From Onchidella celtica (Eukaryota; Mollusca; Gastropoda; Systellommatophora; Onchidiidae): a stretch of DNA of 64,000 nucleotides. The position numbers and the translations under genes were made by a program. This document shows positions 44,101-55,292 of the stretch, piece by piece. Location of the stretch: positions 32,541,295 through 32,605,294 of the forward strand of contig OZ007570.1 in NCBI GenBank assembly GCA_963931925.1. Reading direction: 5' to 3'. Under the pieces are notes generated by a model. That model searched no databases and was not told the DNA's origin. It saw only the letters and a program-made list of their open reading frames with translations. Within the stretch, counting starts at the first letter, position 1, and every line of letters begins with the position of its first letter.

Positions 44101-47100
44101 ATTTTGCATTCCAAGTATGTCTCTACTTTTTTATCTTGAAATCTCTCCCAGAATTTAACTATACAAAGCTAGTAGGCAGCTGGTACAAGGAAATCAGATA
44201 TTATGATTATGACACTCTGGGATGCACTGATGTGTGTGGCCACTATACACAGGTAAGAAAATTCGTAATTATACCCTTTAAGAACGGAGTTAATGCATTA
44301 AAATATGAATGAAATAAAAAAAGCGTCGATTCATTGCTTCTGGCAGAGTCTCACATTGGAAACAAATAAAAGAAAAAATGATCGTTATAAAGCCAGGTGA
44401 AATAGATTCTAAAAGTGAAAAATAAAATTAACTACCCAGGCACTACTGAATTGAAAAAAACAAAACAAACTACAACCTAGAAACAATGTGGGAAAATATC
44501 TGAAAGAATTTGCTAATATGAATAGGCTCCTTTCATGCGACTGGTTTTCCCGCACAAGATCTTCGGAGGAGAGCCAAGCACTTTAAATATTGTTACTCGT
44601 ACAGCAAATTCCTCTTTTATCACATCGTCAAGATATGAGACATGTATAATCTACAGCGTAGTCAGAAATAACTGTAACACACCCACATTTAATAACAATA
44701 ATCATCTGTCCTTGCCCCAGTCCTGCTCTATCCTGTCTCCGCGTGTTACTTGCTGAGATACGCCATGGTGCGGCGTACGCAAATGTATTCTACTAGTCCT
44801 ATGAAAAATCTGAAGGCATTTCGCCTCTGGGAGTACATTTTTAGGGTGATAAGTTGATCAAATACTTTGAAAAGTTTGCTATAAATTTAATAAGCGATTT
44901 TCTGGATTTGTGCCGATGTGGAGAAGGAATAAGGCAGCAAGGTGACATAATCATTTTGCTCACATAGTTTACTAAATAGTTTCTTAGATAATTTTCAGCC
45001 ATCTTTTGTTTTTCTCCCCCACAGGAGACAGTCATAATGGCCATTGATACAAAACACATTTACATGTATCACATTTTCTCATGTCTCTACCGTAGGTTAT
45101 CTGGTTTAAGAGCTACAAGTTAGGCTGCAGCATTACTGAAAACTTAGAGTGTCCGAGAGGAGTTCTCTTTGCCTGTAACTATGGCCCAGCGTAAGTATAA
45201 TGAACTTGGTAAATCAAGAGATAGTGATGGCGGAAGAGATGGCTGGTGACAATATTAGCCATTGATTTAATTATACATAGTTTACCAAAGGTCTGGAATT
45301 GTAGGTAAAAGCCACTGTTCGTGAACGTTTCATAATAGCAAATGCTCCAAATGGACAGCCTTTTATTTCGTGATATATGTGTATGCACTGAATACAACAA
45401 GGATATGACCCTTCTATTTGCAGTTTCGGGCCTCTCTTGAAATAAAAGGAAAAAAAATCCCAGTGCCAAAATGCTTATAAAACCAGACTTTTGGGACACC
45501 CTGTATCATAGTGATCGGCTTCAACGGCTGAAAAGATAGAGTTCAACAAAAAGTTCAGCTCATCCTTTATCTTTACAAAGTGCACATCAGTTTTCATCAT
45601 TGTCAAGTGATAAATGTGAGACAGCTTTTTCTTTCCTTTCTGCCCCACCTTTTCTTTCGAGTTAGGAGAATGAGCTTTACATATTTAATTACTGTTTGTC
45701 CTATAAACTGGGGAACGATAGAGGAAAGAGCTTAGTGTTTGACAAACACACAACAGTTCCACGGGTGCTGACAGAGATGTTCTTAGTACTGGCGTATTGT
45801 GGAAAAAAAACAAAAATTGGGCTCCGCTTTATTCTTTGGTGAATTCCATTTTGTATTGACCGAAAGAAACCATTAGTCCTGCAAAAGTATAACCCGGATA
45901 GAAATGTACAGCTCGATTCAGTGTGTAAAAAAAAAAAAGGCTGCTGAAAAGTGAATTTGTCTGAGATTAGCATGGAACGCCCTTTTTCCGTAACACAGGG
46001 CAGAATAATCTTCATTCAAGTCTTTGGATTTTGGTGGCACAGTCTTGGAAACGCGGGAAGTGTAGAGTTATTTTTATCTGATCACATTTATTGAAACAAT
46101 TGAAGATTACAAGCATATAACAAGACGGATCTACAGCTGGTCCTATAGTATTGTTTTGCTCGTGTATTTCAGACTGTTTACCAAAAATAATAGAAAAGTA
46201 TGTACATGTATTTGGAACTGTCTTATTGTTTTGTGTATGTCAGGGTATTTGCTAGATCCAAAGAAGATTCTCTGCATAGATATATAGATTTAAAGTTGAT
46301 ACCATTTTATTTTTTTGTGCGTATATAATATATCAAACTGTTTGTCAAAGTCAAAATAATTATGCAAAAAGAACAAGTCGTGTACCCTCGGGTAGGAAAT
46401 TATACAGAAACGATAGAATATAACGCAAAGGAAAAGGAAGGACAAATCAAGCTTTCGATCGATTGATTTTCTTTTGGGGAAAAAAGTGTAACAGGACAGG
46501 AAAGAGAACAAATAAGAAAACTGAACAAATAAGAAAATTGAACAAAAAAGATAGAAGATTGCTTTACAAATACGGTTGCTTAACTGCGAGTTCCAGACTT
46601 GGATTTTTGGAGCGCAGCCCGGCTGTAAAGGTATCGCAGCTCTTGCCATATTTTGACTTTGCTTCAAGCTTTCCTGCGACCCTACATATTTTCTGTGGTT
46701 TATCAAACTGTGTGTCAGTGTGTAAAAACTGTAAGTGACTTCTCAGTTTGTACATTTCAACAGAGGTAACTTCAGGTATACAAAGCCATTTAAAAAAGGA
46801 CCCCCATGCAGTGGATGTAAAGGAGAGTGGACCAACTCATGTATTGACGGCTTGTGTAGTAAGTGACATGTTTCTTATATTCTGTACTGAACATGAAGTG
46901 TCGAAAATCAAAACGTAGCCAGGCCGTGTTGTGACTGAATTAATGATCAGCGGCCATTCAGAAAGTCAGTTCCAAAATGAATATACCCTTTAACTTCAAA
47001 ATGTTGAACATTGATCGCATGAGCGTTAAGACAATGCAGATGAAAATCACATTGGCCTTATGTAATTTAAGAAACCATACCGCAAAACGCGATAAGTACC

Positions 47101-48652
47101 ATTTTCACATAATCAGAGATAGACGCATGACATAATACCTCGATGTGAGTTACATGACATAATTAAAAAAAAAATCCACAAAAAGCAGTATAACCAATGG
47201 TAATAATCCATGGAAATTATCTGTTTCTTAACAAAAACGGCTTACTTGGAACAGAAATTGATGTTTTCCTCACAACGAAAAAAATGGATTTATTGCATTT
47301 TGCGGTCAAACCCTGCATGTTTTGATTTTGGAGTCATCAATCATCAAATTTACCATAAGTCAAAGTCCTCCGATCTCCCCCTTTTTGCGGGGTCACATTG
47401 ACCCTTGTCTCTTCCAGATCCTTTCTCCCAACAAATTTGCTTTAGAGGTTTCGAACCTGCGGATTTAAAACAGAAAACGCTGGAACCAGTTGGAAAATCA
47501 GCAGCTATACTATCTAGGCTCAGAGATCAGTAATTTAAGTGGAGAGATATTACAAGCTAATGTTCTAATCTATCTTTTTGTCCATCTTTTCAGGTAAAAG
47601 AAATATATCAAGAACCGACAAAGGTAAGGCAAGCAAATGTCTTTAGTATCTTTCCTTAACATCATGTTTCCAGGAATATTAAAGATGGGATTGAATTGTA
47701 AAAGGAAAGTTTTACAATCCTTTCTTATTAGGTATATTGGCAATGTTGATTCTTATATCCCTGTGCTGTATCACCGCTATTTATATTACAGTCATTCATA
47801 CTAGCAAAACGATTGAAATCAATTCTAGACAGAAATTACAACAGATTTATTATAATTATTCTTGATCATAATTATTATTATGAAAACATTCACACGAACA
47901 GTCCTAATAAGACTAAAAGCATTTAAAACCTTTCTTTGCTGTCATTCTGCAGCTTCTGTAATTACTGTCCTTATATTTCCATGACAATTATGAAATTGGT
48001 CTTTCCGCCGTTACCATTTGAATAATAATGAAGATCATTTAATGATAATGAAGATCATTTAATGATAATGAAGATCATTTAATGATAATGAAGATCATTT
48101 CATGATAATGAAGATCATTTAATGATAATGAAGATCATTTAATGATAATGAAGATCATTTAATGATAATGAAGATCATTTAATGATAATGAAGATCATTT
48201 AATGATAATGAAGATCATTTAATGATAATGAAGATCATTTAATGATAATGAAGATCATTTAATGATAATGAAGACCATTTAATGATAATGAAGATCATTT
48301 ATATAGCGCCTAATCCAAACGAGTTTGCTCTAGTCGCTTTACAGAAAGTCTTGTTCTCTCGATTTGCATCTCTCTCACTCTCTCTTTCTTTCTCTCACCC
48401 TCTTTCTCTCACTCTCTCTATCTCTCTCTCTATCTCAGAGCAAATTTACCATAAATGTAATGTCTACCATAAAGGTTTAACTGTATCAGGAGAATTGCTC
48501 CTATTCGTCACAGCTTGTCCCTAATAGAATTAAAATACATATAATAGTATTTTCTATTTGTTATTTCAGATTTGGCAGAAAACGGAGCCGATAAAACAAT
48601 CGCACACCATGTCTTTGCAGTCTTTTTACTTACTATTGCAGTTTTGTTCTGA
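40064..48652 (+). CDS. CAP-domain (CRISP/GLIPR1-like) protein with hydrophobic C-terminus
   Basis: Seven exons join in phase at canonical sites: 40064-40237, 41942-42080, 44152-44252, 45096-45190, 46764-46858, 47594-47623, 48570-48652 (717 bases, 238 residues). Residues 1-24 are a signal peptide (MARILSW...CVSG). The CAP fold follows, with His in LLDAHNYYRR, the motifs CVFAHS and GENLW, the CAP1 signature GHYTQVIWFKSYKLGC and the CAP2 signature FACNYGPAGNF. The conserved His/Glu/His cleft residues are present. A short cysteine hinge (PPCSGCKGEWTNSCIDGLC) comes next, then HHVFAVFLLTIAVLF, a hydrophobic end consistent with a GPI signal or a membrane anchor. CAP proteins are secreted or surface proteins in defence, venom or reproduction. 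The exact role here is unknown. Introns contain a THAP fragment, a SINE and a MITE. Confidence 0.9.
40573..40665 (+). pseudogene. THAP-domain N-terminal fragment in CAP intron 1
   Basis: An ATG opens MPSSCWAPNCTNPLRADSGI then KMH, which matches the start of THAP zinc-finger domains (C-x4-C spacing, PNC, S/G-x-K/F-H). The typical Phe-Pro that follows the His is missing and the frame soon stops, so it is a fragment or a broken gene. It is preceded by a CpG-richer stretch (40530-40570). THAP domains occur in P-element-type transposases and host regulators. Either source is possible. Confidence 0.4.
41083..41182. repeat. (TG)n-(TC)n microsatellite
   Basis: A short TG run is followed by about 75 bases of (TC)n with few interruptions, within intron 1 of the CAP gene. 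Confidence 0.92.
41629..41868 (-). mobile_element. tRNA-derived SINE, 5'-truncated
   Basis: Reverse orientation relative of the SINE at 35010. On the minus strand it holds a perfect B box GGTTCGATTCC, the CTTCTAGGATAAGGACGAAA body box, GGCCCGTGAGCACGTTGCCC and the terminal CTGCCCGGGCAAA. The A-box end is missing. It lies about 70 bases upstream of CAP exon 2. Confidence 0.82.
42293..42949. mobile_element. Internally deleted Harbinger-like element with MADF remnant
   Basis: A 657-bp element with a terminal inverted repeat of about 35 bases (GAGCTGTAAAGAACGCAGCA left, GAGCTGTAAAAAACGCAGCA from the right, continuing GTAATTA.TGCGCAGT) and flanking GAC on both sides (42290-42292, 42950-42952) as a 3-bp target duplication. 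On the minus strand an ATG near 42675 opens MSSYQETEKLILEIKKRNII then WDS, the start of a MADF domain, cut short after about 27 residues. This looks like a deletion derivative of a two-gene PIF/Harbinger-type element different from the one at 12.4 kb. It lies in CAP intron 2. Confidence 0.72.
43905..44015. repeat. Short tandem repeat of about 22 bp
   Basis: Four diverged copies of GCAAAATTTAATGACATGCA in CAP intron 2. Confidence 0.6.
47418..47533 (+). CDS. Possible alternative last exon of the CAP gene
   Basis: A strong acceptor (CTTGTCTCTTCCAG) is followed by a frame that is in phase with the exon ending at 46858. It reads NPFSQQICFRGFEPADLKQK and continues TLEPVGKSAAILSRLRDQ before TAA. 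Used instead of the two downstream exons, it would replace the hydrophobic tail with a soluble basic end, giving a secreted isoform. There is no transcript evidence here and no clear AATAAA close behind it, so this is a proposal only. Confidence 0.35.
48005..48300. repeat. 20-bp satellite grown from the head of an interspersed repeat
   Basis: About 14 copies of AATGATAATGAAGATCATTT, almost identical, ending exactly where a single-copy repeat begins. The last unit runs straight into ATATAGCGCC. The unit contains a palindromic core, AATGATCTTCATT in reverse. Confidence 0.93.
48282..48440 (+). repeat. TTTATATAGCGCC interspersed repeat with CT tail
   Basis: GAAGATCATTTATATAGCGC, then TTTGCTCTAGTCGCTTTACA, then a CT-rich tail. 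Closely matches 50521-50690. It lies in the last intron of the CAP gene. Confidence 0.8.
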
Positions 48653-49766
48653 TTAAGCGGAGCTGTTAAAAGCGAAACTATTCATTCACAGTGGTCAACA
48701 ATGGCTGCATTAATTTTATACAGATTTGCGCATGCTTTAAAATTGTATAGGTATTCAGTAGCCGGATGAAAATGAAATACACTTCAGTTTATGGAAATTA
48801 TTATGTGACGGAATTGAAGACAACTATCACTGACGCATTCCAAAAATAGTTCTGAAGATTGCAGTCTTCCTAACAGTGATTTTTGGAACTTGTAGATTCA
48901 ATGTATCATAATAATAATTATGTGAGCTCCAGTAATATAACTATCAATCAACCCACCGACTGTGGCGATCCACTGGATCCGCACCTGCTCCGATATTGCT
49001 GTGTCAGTTGGCATCCTGCTTATGCCTCTGATGTTTAGTTGATATGTAGAGTAAGCCCAGAAAAGTTGTAAGTCCATTAGGAACAGCTGTACATCATTGA
49101 AATTTAGTTATTAATTTGTCACTTATGGTCATTATGAAAACGTTACACGTAGCACAAGTTAAAAAGGAGATGTGGAGGATCCAATTAGCACAATAATGGT
49201 ACAGAAGCCCGTTTGCTGCACTGTCCAGTCACTACTATGTTATTATTCTGACATGATTTCGCAATGCCATTGAAACATTGATTTTGGTATTTCTGTCAAT
49301 TAAACAGTCTTTTTTTTAAAAATCTTTTTTTCCTCAAACCTGGGGTGCCGTGCTAACATAGAAGTCAGCTTATTTTGTCTTTTAATAAAAAGTTTTTGTC
49401 ATCGCTTAAAGGCTGAAACAAGAAATAGATGAATAGTTCAGGGGTTTAAGGAGTTGTAGGCAAAAAGTAAGTTAACACGGGATGTCAATGTCGTCAAGAA
49501 TGATATTTGGACATTGCGGCAACGATAATGAAACACATTCTGAGCTTTTCGAAAAAGGTAGAAAGAAATCCAATGCTGGTAGGGCATCATCTCAGTCATT
49601 ACAACCCAGTCAAAAGTGTATTATGTTTCTTCATTATTCAATTCTTGAACTCTTATGCGAGTTTGAATTCCAATTTTGTGTATTTCTTGCAAATATCTAA
49701 TAAATGGGTTGTTGCTGAAGTTGAGAAGAGTTTTCTTGTTCCATCAGTTTTCAAGAGCTATTTCAT
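48653..49766. other. 3' flank of the CAP gene
   Basis: Probable 3' untranslated region and downstream DNA. AATAAA-like signals occur near 49384 (TTTTAATAAAAAG). No other gene is seen. Confidence 0.4.
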
Positions 49767-49988
49767 CTATACTATATATATTTGTGGACTTGAGATTTTT
49801 CGTTGCAAAAGGCTTCTGAACCACTCAACACTCAGACTTCAAATTTCATATGGTGCATCAGAATGGATGTCAGGGTGCACAGTTTTTAATAGAAGTCTCA
49901 AATCGGTGTAGTTTTTTTTTATTGGAAATTTATTGTTTCGCCATCATTTAGATCTATTTCGAGTCATGGTTCTCCATTTTAAGGTTTC
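49767..49988 (+). repeat. Unclassified interspersed repeat, copy 2
   Basis: Partner of 34147-34364. Shared words include AAAAGGCTTCTGAAC, CATCAGAATGGATGT and AGATCTATTTCGAGTCA. Confidence 0.75.
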
Positions 49989-50039
49989 GTTATCACTTCC
50001 TGCGATGTGTTCACTATCAAACACACTAACCCGTGCGCA

Positions 50040-50166
50040 AATAAGATAAGATAAGATAAGATAAATTTTATTCGTCCTTGTACAAGGAAATTTGTTTTGA
50101 TCATTGAATACATAACAATACAGTTACAGAAGCAGAAAGTATGATACATAGCGCGCACACACACAA
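50040..50166 (-). mobile_element. 5'-truncated LINE copy (3' tail only), inverted
   Basis: The reverse complement matches the last ~125 bases of the LINE at 56.7-59.3 kb, including the pentamer tail. It breaks off in the (GT)n stretch. Confidence 0.85.
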
Positions 50167-50503
50167 TCATGCTGTTGTAAGGGATGCGCAGGGTGTCAAG
50201 TCACAAAGGCAGAGCAGTAAGACTTATTTAAAAACAAACAAACAAAAATTAAATAAACAAATAGTAACAGGCCAGATGAAGCAGGTCCATAATAACCATC
50301 CAGAACTGAAACCAATATTCAAACCGATTTATCCCGGGCAGGGCCGGGCCGGGGACCTCAGCTAGTAATTCATATTTTTACCGATCTTTACATTGTTACC
50401 AGGTAGAGTTCACTCAAAATCTCCATTACAAACAGGGAATCTGACGCAATCACATTAAACCCTGAAAAAAAAAATGGCGAGAGAAAAACAAAAGTTCAAA
50501 TCG

Positions 50504-50700
50504 AATAATAATAATAATAATAATAATGAAGATCATTTATATAGCGTCCAATCCAAACAATTTGCTCTAGGCGCTTTACAGAAAGACTTGTTCTCCTCAT
50601 CTGCAACTCTCTCTCTCTCTCTCTCTCACTCATTCTCTCTCTCTCTCTCTCTGACTCTCTCTCTCTCTCTCTCACGCTCTCTCATTCTGCTAGACACACA
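50504..50700 (+). repeat. TTTATATAGCGTCC interspersed repeat with (AAT)n head and CT tail
   Basis: (AAT)n, then GAAGATCATTTATATAGCGT, then TTTGCTCTAGGCGCTTTACA, then about 85 bases of (CT)n. It has the same layout as the copy at 48282 but with a single head unit. Confidence 0.8.
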
Positions 50701-51149
50701 AGTATACATAGACACACCCACATAACATACTAAAAGGGAGAAATTAAACAATAAAACAGCAAAATTAAAGTGAATTGAGAAACTAAATGGATTGGGAATG
50801 AGACTTCCCAACTGAAAGTGTATTTTTAAAAGGTGATTTTACTGTACCGGGGAACAAAAAACCTCCTTGAAGCTGGAAATAATCACAAGAAATTAGATCT
50901 GACATTTGGAGAGGTTATCAGCCGTAACTTGTATGCTCTTTTTACAATTCTTGAAATGTTGAGCCCGTTTCATTTCTAAAATAATGAAGGTACCGAAGCA
51001 ATTTAGTAATTTCAATTAACATCCTCTTGACTCATGAATAGGCTCGTAATAATACATGTAGTTCCCTGCACCCTGCAGTATCCGCTGATATGGTTAAACA
51101 TTTCGCACTAAGATAAGAGTCTATTATCTCTATTATCGCATGAGAGATA

Positions 51150-54100
51150 ATAGCTCCGGTTCAGACTCGTGGACAGAGTAAAAGTCGAAAGGTGGATCGC
51201 CCATTGAAAGGGTCAGTAATTGCCTTGGATGTTTCTCCAGAACAGATGGCTAAATTACAACGAGAAGATACAAACTTACAATCCTGTTTTAAGGATATGA
51301 ACTTAGGCATTGTTAAGCAGTATAAAAATGCATCTGCAACATACAGGATAGATGATGGTATTCTATACCGCAAATATACGAGGGAACCACAAGAGGTTAC
51401 GCAGTTAATGGTACCCAGATCATTGATTCTGACAGTACTCCATTTGGCACATGATGTTCCCATGGCTGGACATATGGGAATTGCTAGGACTAAAGAAAGA
51501 GTCTTAAAGAATTTTTACTGGCCGTACTTAGACAGAGATATTAAAGCATACTGTCGCTCATGTGATATATGTCAGAAAACTACTGCTAAGGGACGCACAC
51601 CTAGAGCTCCCTTACAGGAGGTACCAGTGGTTGCAGAACCATTTCACAAAATTGCTATAGATATGGTGGGCCCAATTTTTCCGGCGACAGATAGAGGAAA
51701 TAGGTACATTTTGACAATGATAGATGAGGCTACTAGATGGCCGGAGGCTTTTCCTCTGCGAAATACAACAGCAGCAGCCATTGCTGAGAAATTAATAGAG
51801 GCTTTTTCAAGACTAGGCATCCCTAAACAAGTTCTTTCGGATAATGGTTCAAACTTTACGTCAGAAGAAATGAAACAGTTATACCGGGAACTTAAAATCC
51901 AACCTATTACAACCTCCCCTTACTCACCTCAGTCTAATGGTAAAGTGGAAAGATGGAATGCAACTCTCAAATCTATGCTGAAAAGAGTTTCGGAAGATCA
52001 CCCCAAGGATTGGGATCGATACGTTCCTGCAGTAATGTTCGCATATAGAGAAGTACGAAACGAATCAACAGGGTTCAGTCCATTTGAAATGCTGTATGGT
52101 CGTTCCCCAAGGGGACCTACAGATGTCCTTAAGGACATGCTCACAGACTCGACCAGTCACGAACAGGTCTCTGTGTTCGAGTATATTACCAATCTGCGCC
52201 AGAGATTAGCACAATCTCATGAGTTGGCCCAAAAAGCATCTAAGGAAGCTGCGAAAAAAACCAAGCAGTACAAAGATAAAGGGACAAAACTGCGTTCTTT
52301 TATACCGGGAGATAAAGTTCTATTATTATTACCCACTGACCATAACAAATTGCTCATGCAATGGAAGGGACCGTATACGGTATTGTATGCCTCCTCAAGG
52401 GTTGACTACGCTATAGACATCAATGGCACTGCCAAAGTGTTCCATATTAATATGTTGCAACAATATTTTGATCGTCCAGCATATTTGAGTTCTGTTGAGC
52501 AAGAGGAAAATGTTCTGATGATGGCGTGTACAGGGATGGTGTTTGAAGAGGATGACATGTCCACAGATCCTGAGAGAGTTGAAGAAGTAAAGATAGAATT
52601 ACCTCCCTTGGAAACATCTCATTCATTTCGCGATGTAGACATAAATCCTAAATTGACAAGCTTTCAGGGAAAACAGATCAAAGCTTTGCTTTCATCTTTT
52701 GAGGATGTGGTGACAGATTTACCAGGAAGAACATCAGTTATTGAGCATTCAATTACATTGACTTCAAATAAGCCTATATGTCTTAGACCATACCCTTTAC
52801 CTTTTAAGGCAAATGAAATAGTGGAGAAAGAAGTGAAGGAAATGTTACGGTTAGGAATAATCGAAAAATCGACGTCTCCATATTCGTCACCGATAGTATT
52901 GGTGAATAAACATGATGGTTCGGTGCGGTTCTGCATTGATTTTAGACGGTTAAACGCTATTACAGTTCCGGATGCAGAACCTATCCCAAACCAAGAAGAG
53001 CTAATAGCCGCAATGTCAAAATCACGCTGGTTTAGTCGCATGGACTTAACTAAAGGATATTGGGAAATACCGTTAGCGACGGATTCTAAGCGCTACACAG
53101 CATTTCAGACAAGCTTAGGGCTTTTTCAGTTTAAAGTTATGCCGTTTGGCCTTGTTTCGGCACCAGCCACATTTGCCAGAATGATGCGCATCATACTAGG
53201 GGATGTGGAACATGTGGTGTCATTTTTTGACGACATTGCCATACACACAGAAACATGGGAAAATCACATCGAGGTGCTTTCCAAGGTCTTACACATATTG
53301 CGGAAGTATGGATTAACCGCAAAACCGACGAAGATGTGTATCGCGTATTCTGAAATAATTTTCTTGGGACATTTGGTTTTACAAGGTGCTCAGAAACCTG
53401 ATGAGTCTAAGATAAAGAAAATGATCCAGTTAAAGGTCCCAAAAACTAAGAAACAAGTTCGCAGTCTAATCGGTGTCCTAAACTACTATAGAAAGTTTAT
53501 CCCAGGGTTTGCTTCTTTGGCTAGTGTCCTTACTGATTTGACAGGGAAGGGACAGCCCGAAAGGGTAATTTGGACGACTGACTGTCAAAACGCACTGGAC
53601 GGGCTGGTGACGGCTTTATCGTCAGATCCAATCCTTGTACTGCCCGATTTTTCTAAATCTTTTGTTCTCAGAACAGACGCCTCAGACACTGGCATAGGAG
53701 CATGTCTACTCCAGGAACGGGATGATTGCCTGCATCCCATATGCTACATAAGTCGAAAGTTGTTACCCAGAGAAATGAATTATGCTATTATCGAACGTGA
53801 ATGTTTGGCCATTGTGTGGGCTGTACAGAAATTACAGAGATATTTGGCATGGACACAGTTTCACGTGGAAACAGATCATAAGCCATTATTGTTCCTGACC
53901 AAGAACAAGACTGTTAGCCAGAGATTATCAAGATGGGCTTTGGCGCTACAGCAGTTCAAATTTACAATTTCGGCCATTCCAGGATCACAGAATTATATGG
54001 CGGATTTATTGTCCCGCCAGCATTGAATATAGTGATTGCACTGTTATTTTTTTTATATATATGATGTTTCTCTTGTGGAGAATATCTCTTGACAGTATCA

Positions 54101-55292
54101 GACATCTATCCTTTATGCGTTGTCAGTAAATTAATTGCATTAATTTTCTTGGGGTGGGGGATAATGTCAAGAGAGGTTTTCATTAATAATGGAAGGGTGA
54201 CGCCCCTGTGGGTACACCTATGTATGAAAGTCGAGTGAGTGCACGGAGGAACGGAAGGGTGAGTGAAAGCGTGAAAAGTTAAAGTTGATGCACTTGAAAA
54301 ACACGGACGGCACTGGCAGTGAACGGGGAGAATGAGAAAAGTCAACGACACGTAGGGGGACTGGAGGATTCTGGTTGTAGACCTTGAAGGCGACAGTGGA
54401 GGTCGTCTCGAGTGGTGAATGCTGGCGACAGGGTAGATCGTTCCAGTGATGGTGTTTCCGACGACAGTGTAGGTCGTCTCGAGTGGTGAATGCTGGCGAC
54501 AGGGTGGATCGTTCCAGTGATGGTGTTTCCGACGACAGTGTAGGTCGTCTCGAGTGGTGAATGCTGGCGACAGGGTAGATCGTTCCAGTGATGGTGTTTC
54601 CGACGACAGTGTAGGTCGTCTCGAGTGGTGAATGCTGGCGATGGTGTAGATCGTCCCAGTCGTGGTGTTTCCGACGACAGTGTCAGTCGTCTCGAGTGGT
54701 GAATGCTGACGGCAATGTAGGTCGTCTCGAGTGGTGAATAATAGAAGACAGTGAATAGAAGTTAAGTATTTGGAGGACAGGAGAAAGGACATAAGTACGA
54801 GAGATTGATAATGATATGTGAAGTGGGTGGTGAGTGATGTCCATAAGTACGAGAGATTGATAATGATATGTGAAGTGGGTGGTGAGTGATGTCCATAAGT
54901 ACGAGAGATTGATAATGATATGTGAAAGGGGTGGTGAGTGATGTCCATAAGTACGATAGAGGATAATGATATGTGAAGGGGGTGGTGAGTGATTGTATTG
55001 ATAAATATTTTAGGTGTAATTCTATTTTAAAATTAATGATAAAGTGTATAAATTGGGTATGAATTCGAGCGTATGACTCATGTTGTCTTGGAGAGAGGGA
55101 AGTAGTTTATCACGTTTTATGAGTGTATCGTCATAGTGTGTTGTCTATCTTGTGTATCCTCGTCTATTCTATCCTTCCTCAGCACAGTAGCTTTGCGTTT
55201 TCTGTTGTTGTGGGAGATGGGTTATTCGGGGTAACCGTTGCTCGTTTTTGTTGTTTTGTGATCAGGAGACCACGTCTTGGGAAACTGTGACA
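51150..55292 (+). mobile_element. 5'-truncated integrase-first (Gmr1-like) LTR retroelement fossil
   Basis: Only the right part remains: a pol region (about 51150-54026) and a 3' LTR (54165-55292). No gag, protease or 5' LTR was seen, so no target duplication can be tested. Pol order is integrase (zinc finger 51440-51560; VGPI, LSDNGSNF, GKVERWNATLKS), GPY/F-like module (KGPYTV), reverse transcriptase (VRFCIDFRRLN, FFDDIA) and RNase H (LRTDASDTG, ETDHKPL). Integrase again precedes reverse transcriptase, as in the element at 18.5 kb. The proteins are clearly related to that element but diverged, so it belongs to a separate lineage. Age cannot be estimated without the second LTR. The surviving pol part looks otherwise little damaged. 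Confidence 0.9.
54165..55292 (+). repeat. 3' LTR of the truncated element
   Basis: 1128 bases, TGTCAAG...GTGACA, directly after the polypurine tract GGGGTGGGGGATAA. It has two internal tandem arrays: units of about 70 bp (TAGGTCGTCTCGAGTGGTGA) at 54400-54745 and units of about 52 bp (ATAAGTACGAGAGATTGATA) at 54790-54985. Confidence 0.82.

Noticed and set aside
46380-46740. Weak similarity to 43600-43850 (CCTGCGACCC ... TCTGTGGTTT)
   Set aside because: Only short shared words in AT-rich sequence; could be an old repeat but not supportable by eye.
48005-48300. Possible CRISPR array or coding repeat
   Set aside because: Contiguous 20-mers with no spacers; non-coding satellite.
54106-54948. 280-residue antisense frame with internal repeats
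   Set aside because: Antisense of the tandem arrays in the 3' LTR of a retroelement; repeats explain the lack of stops.
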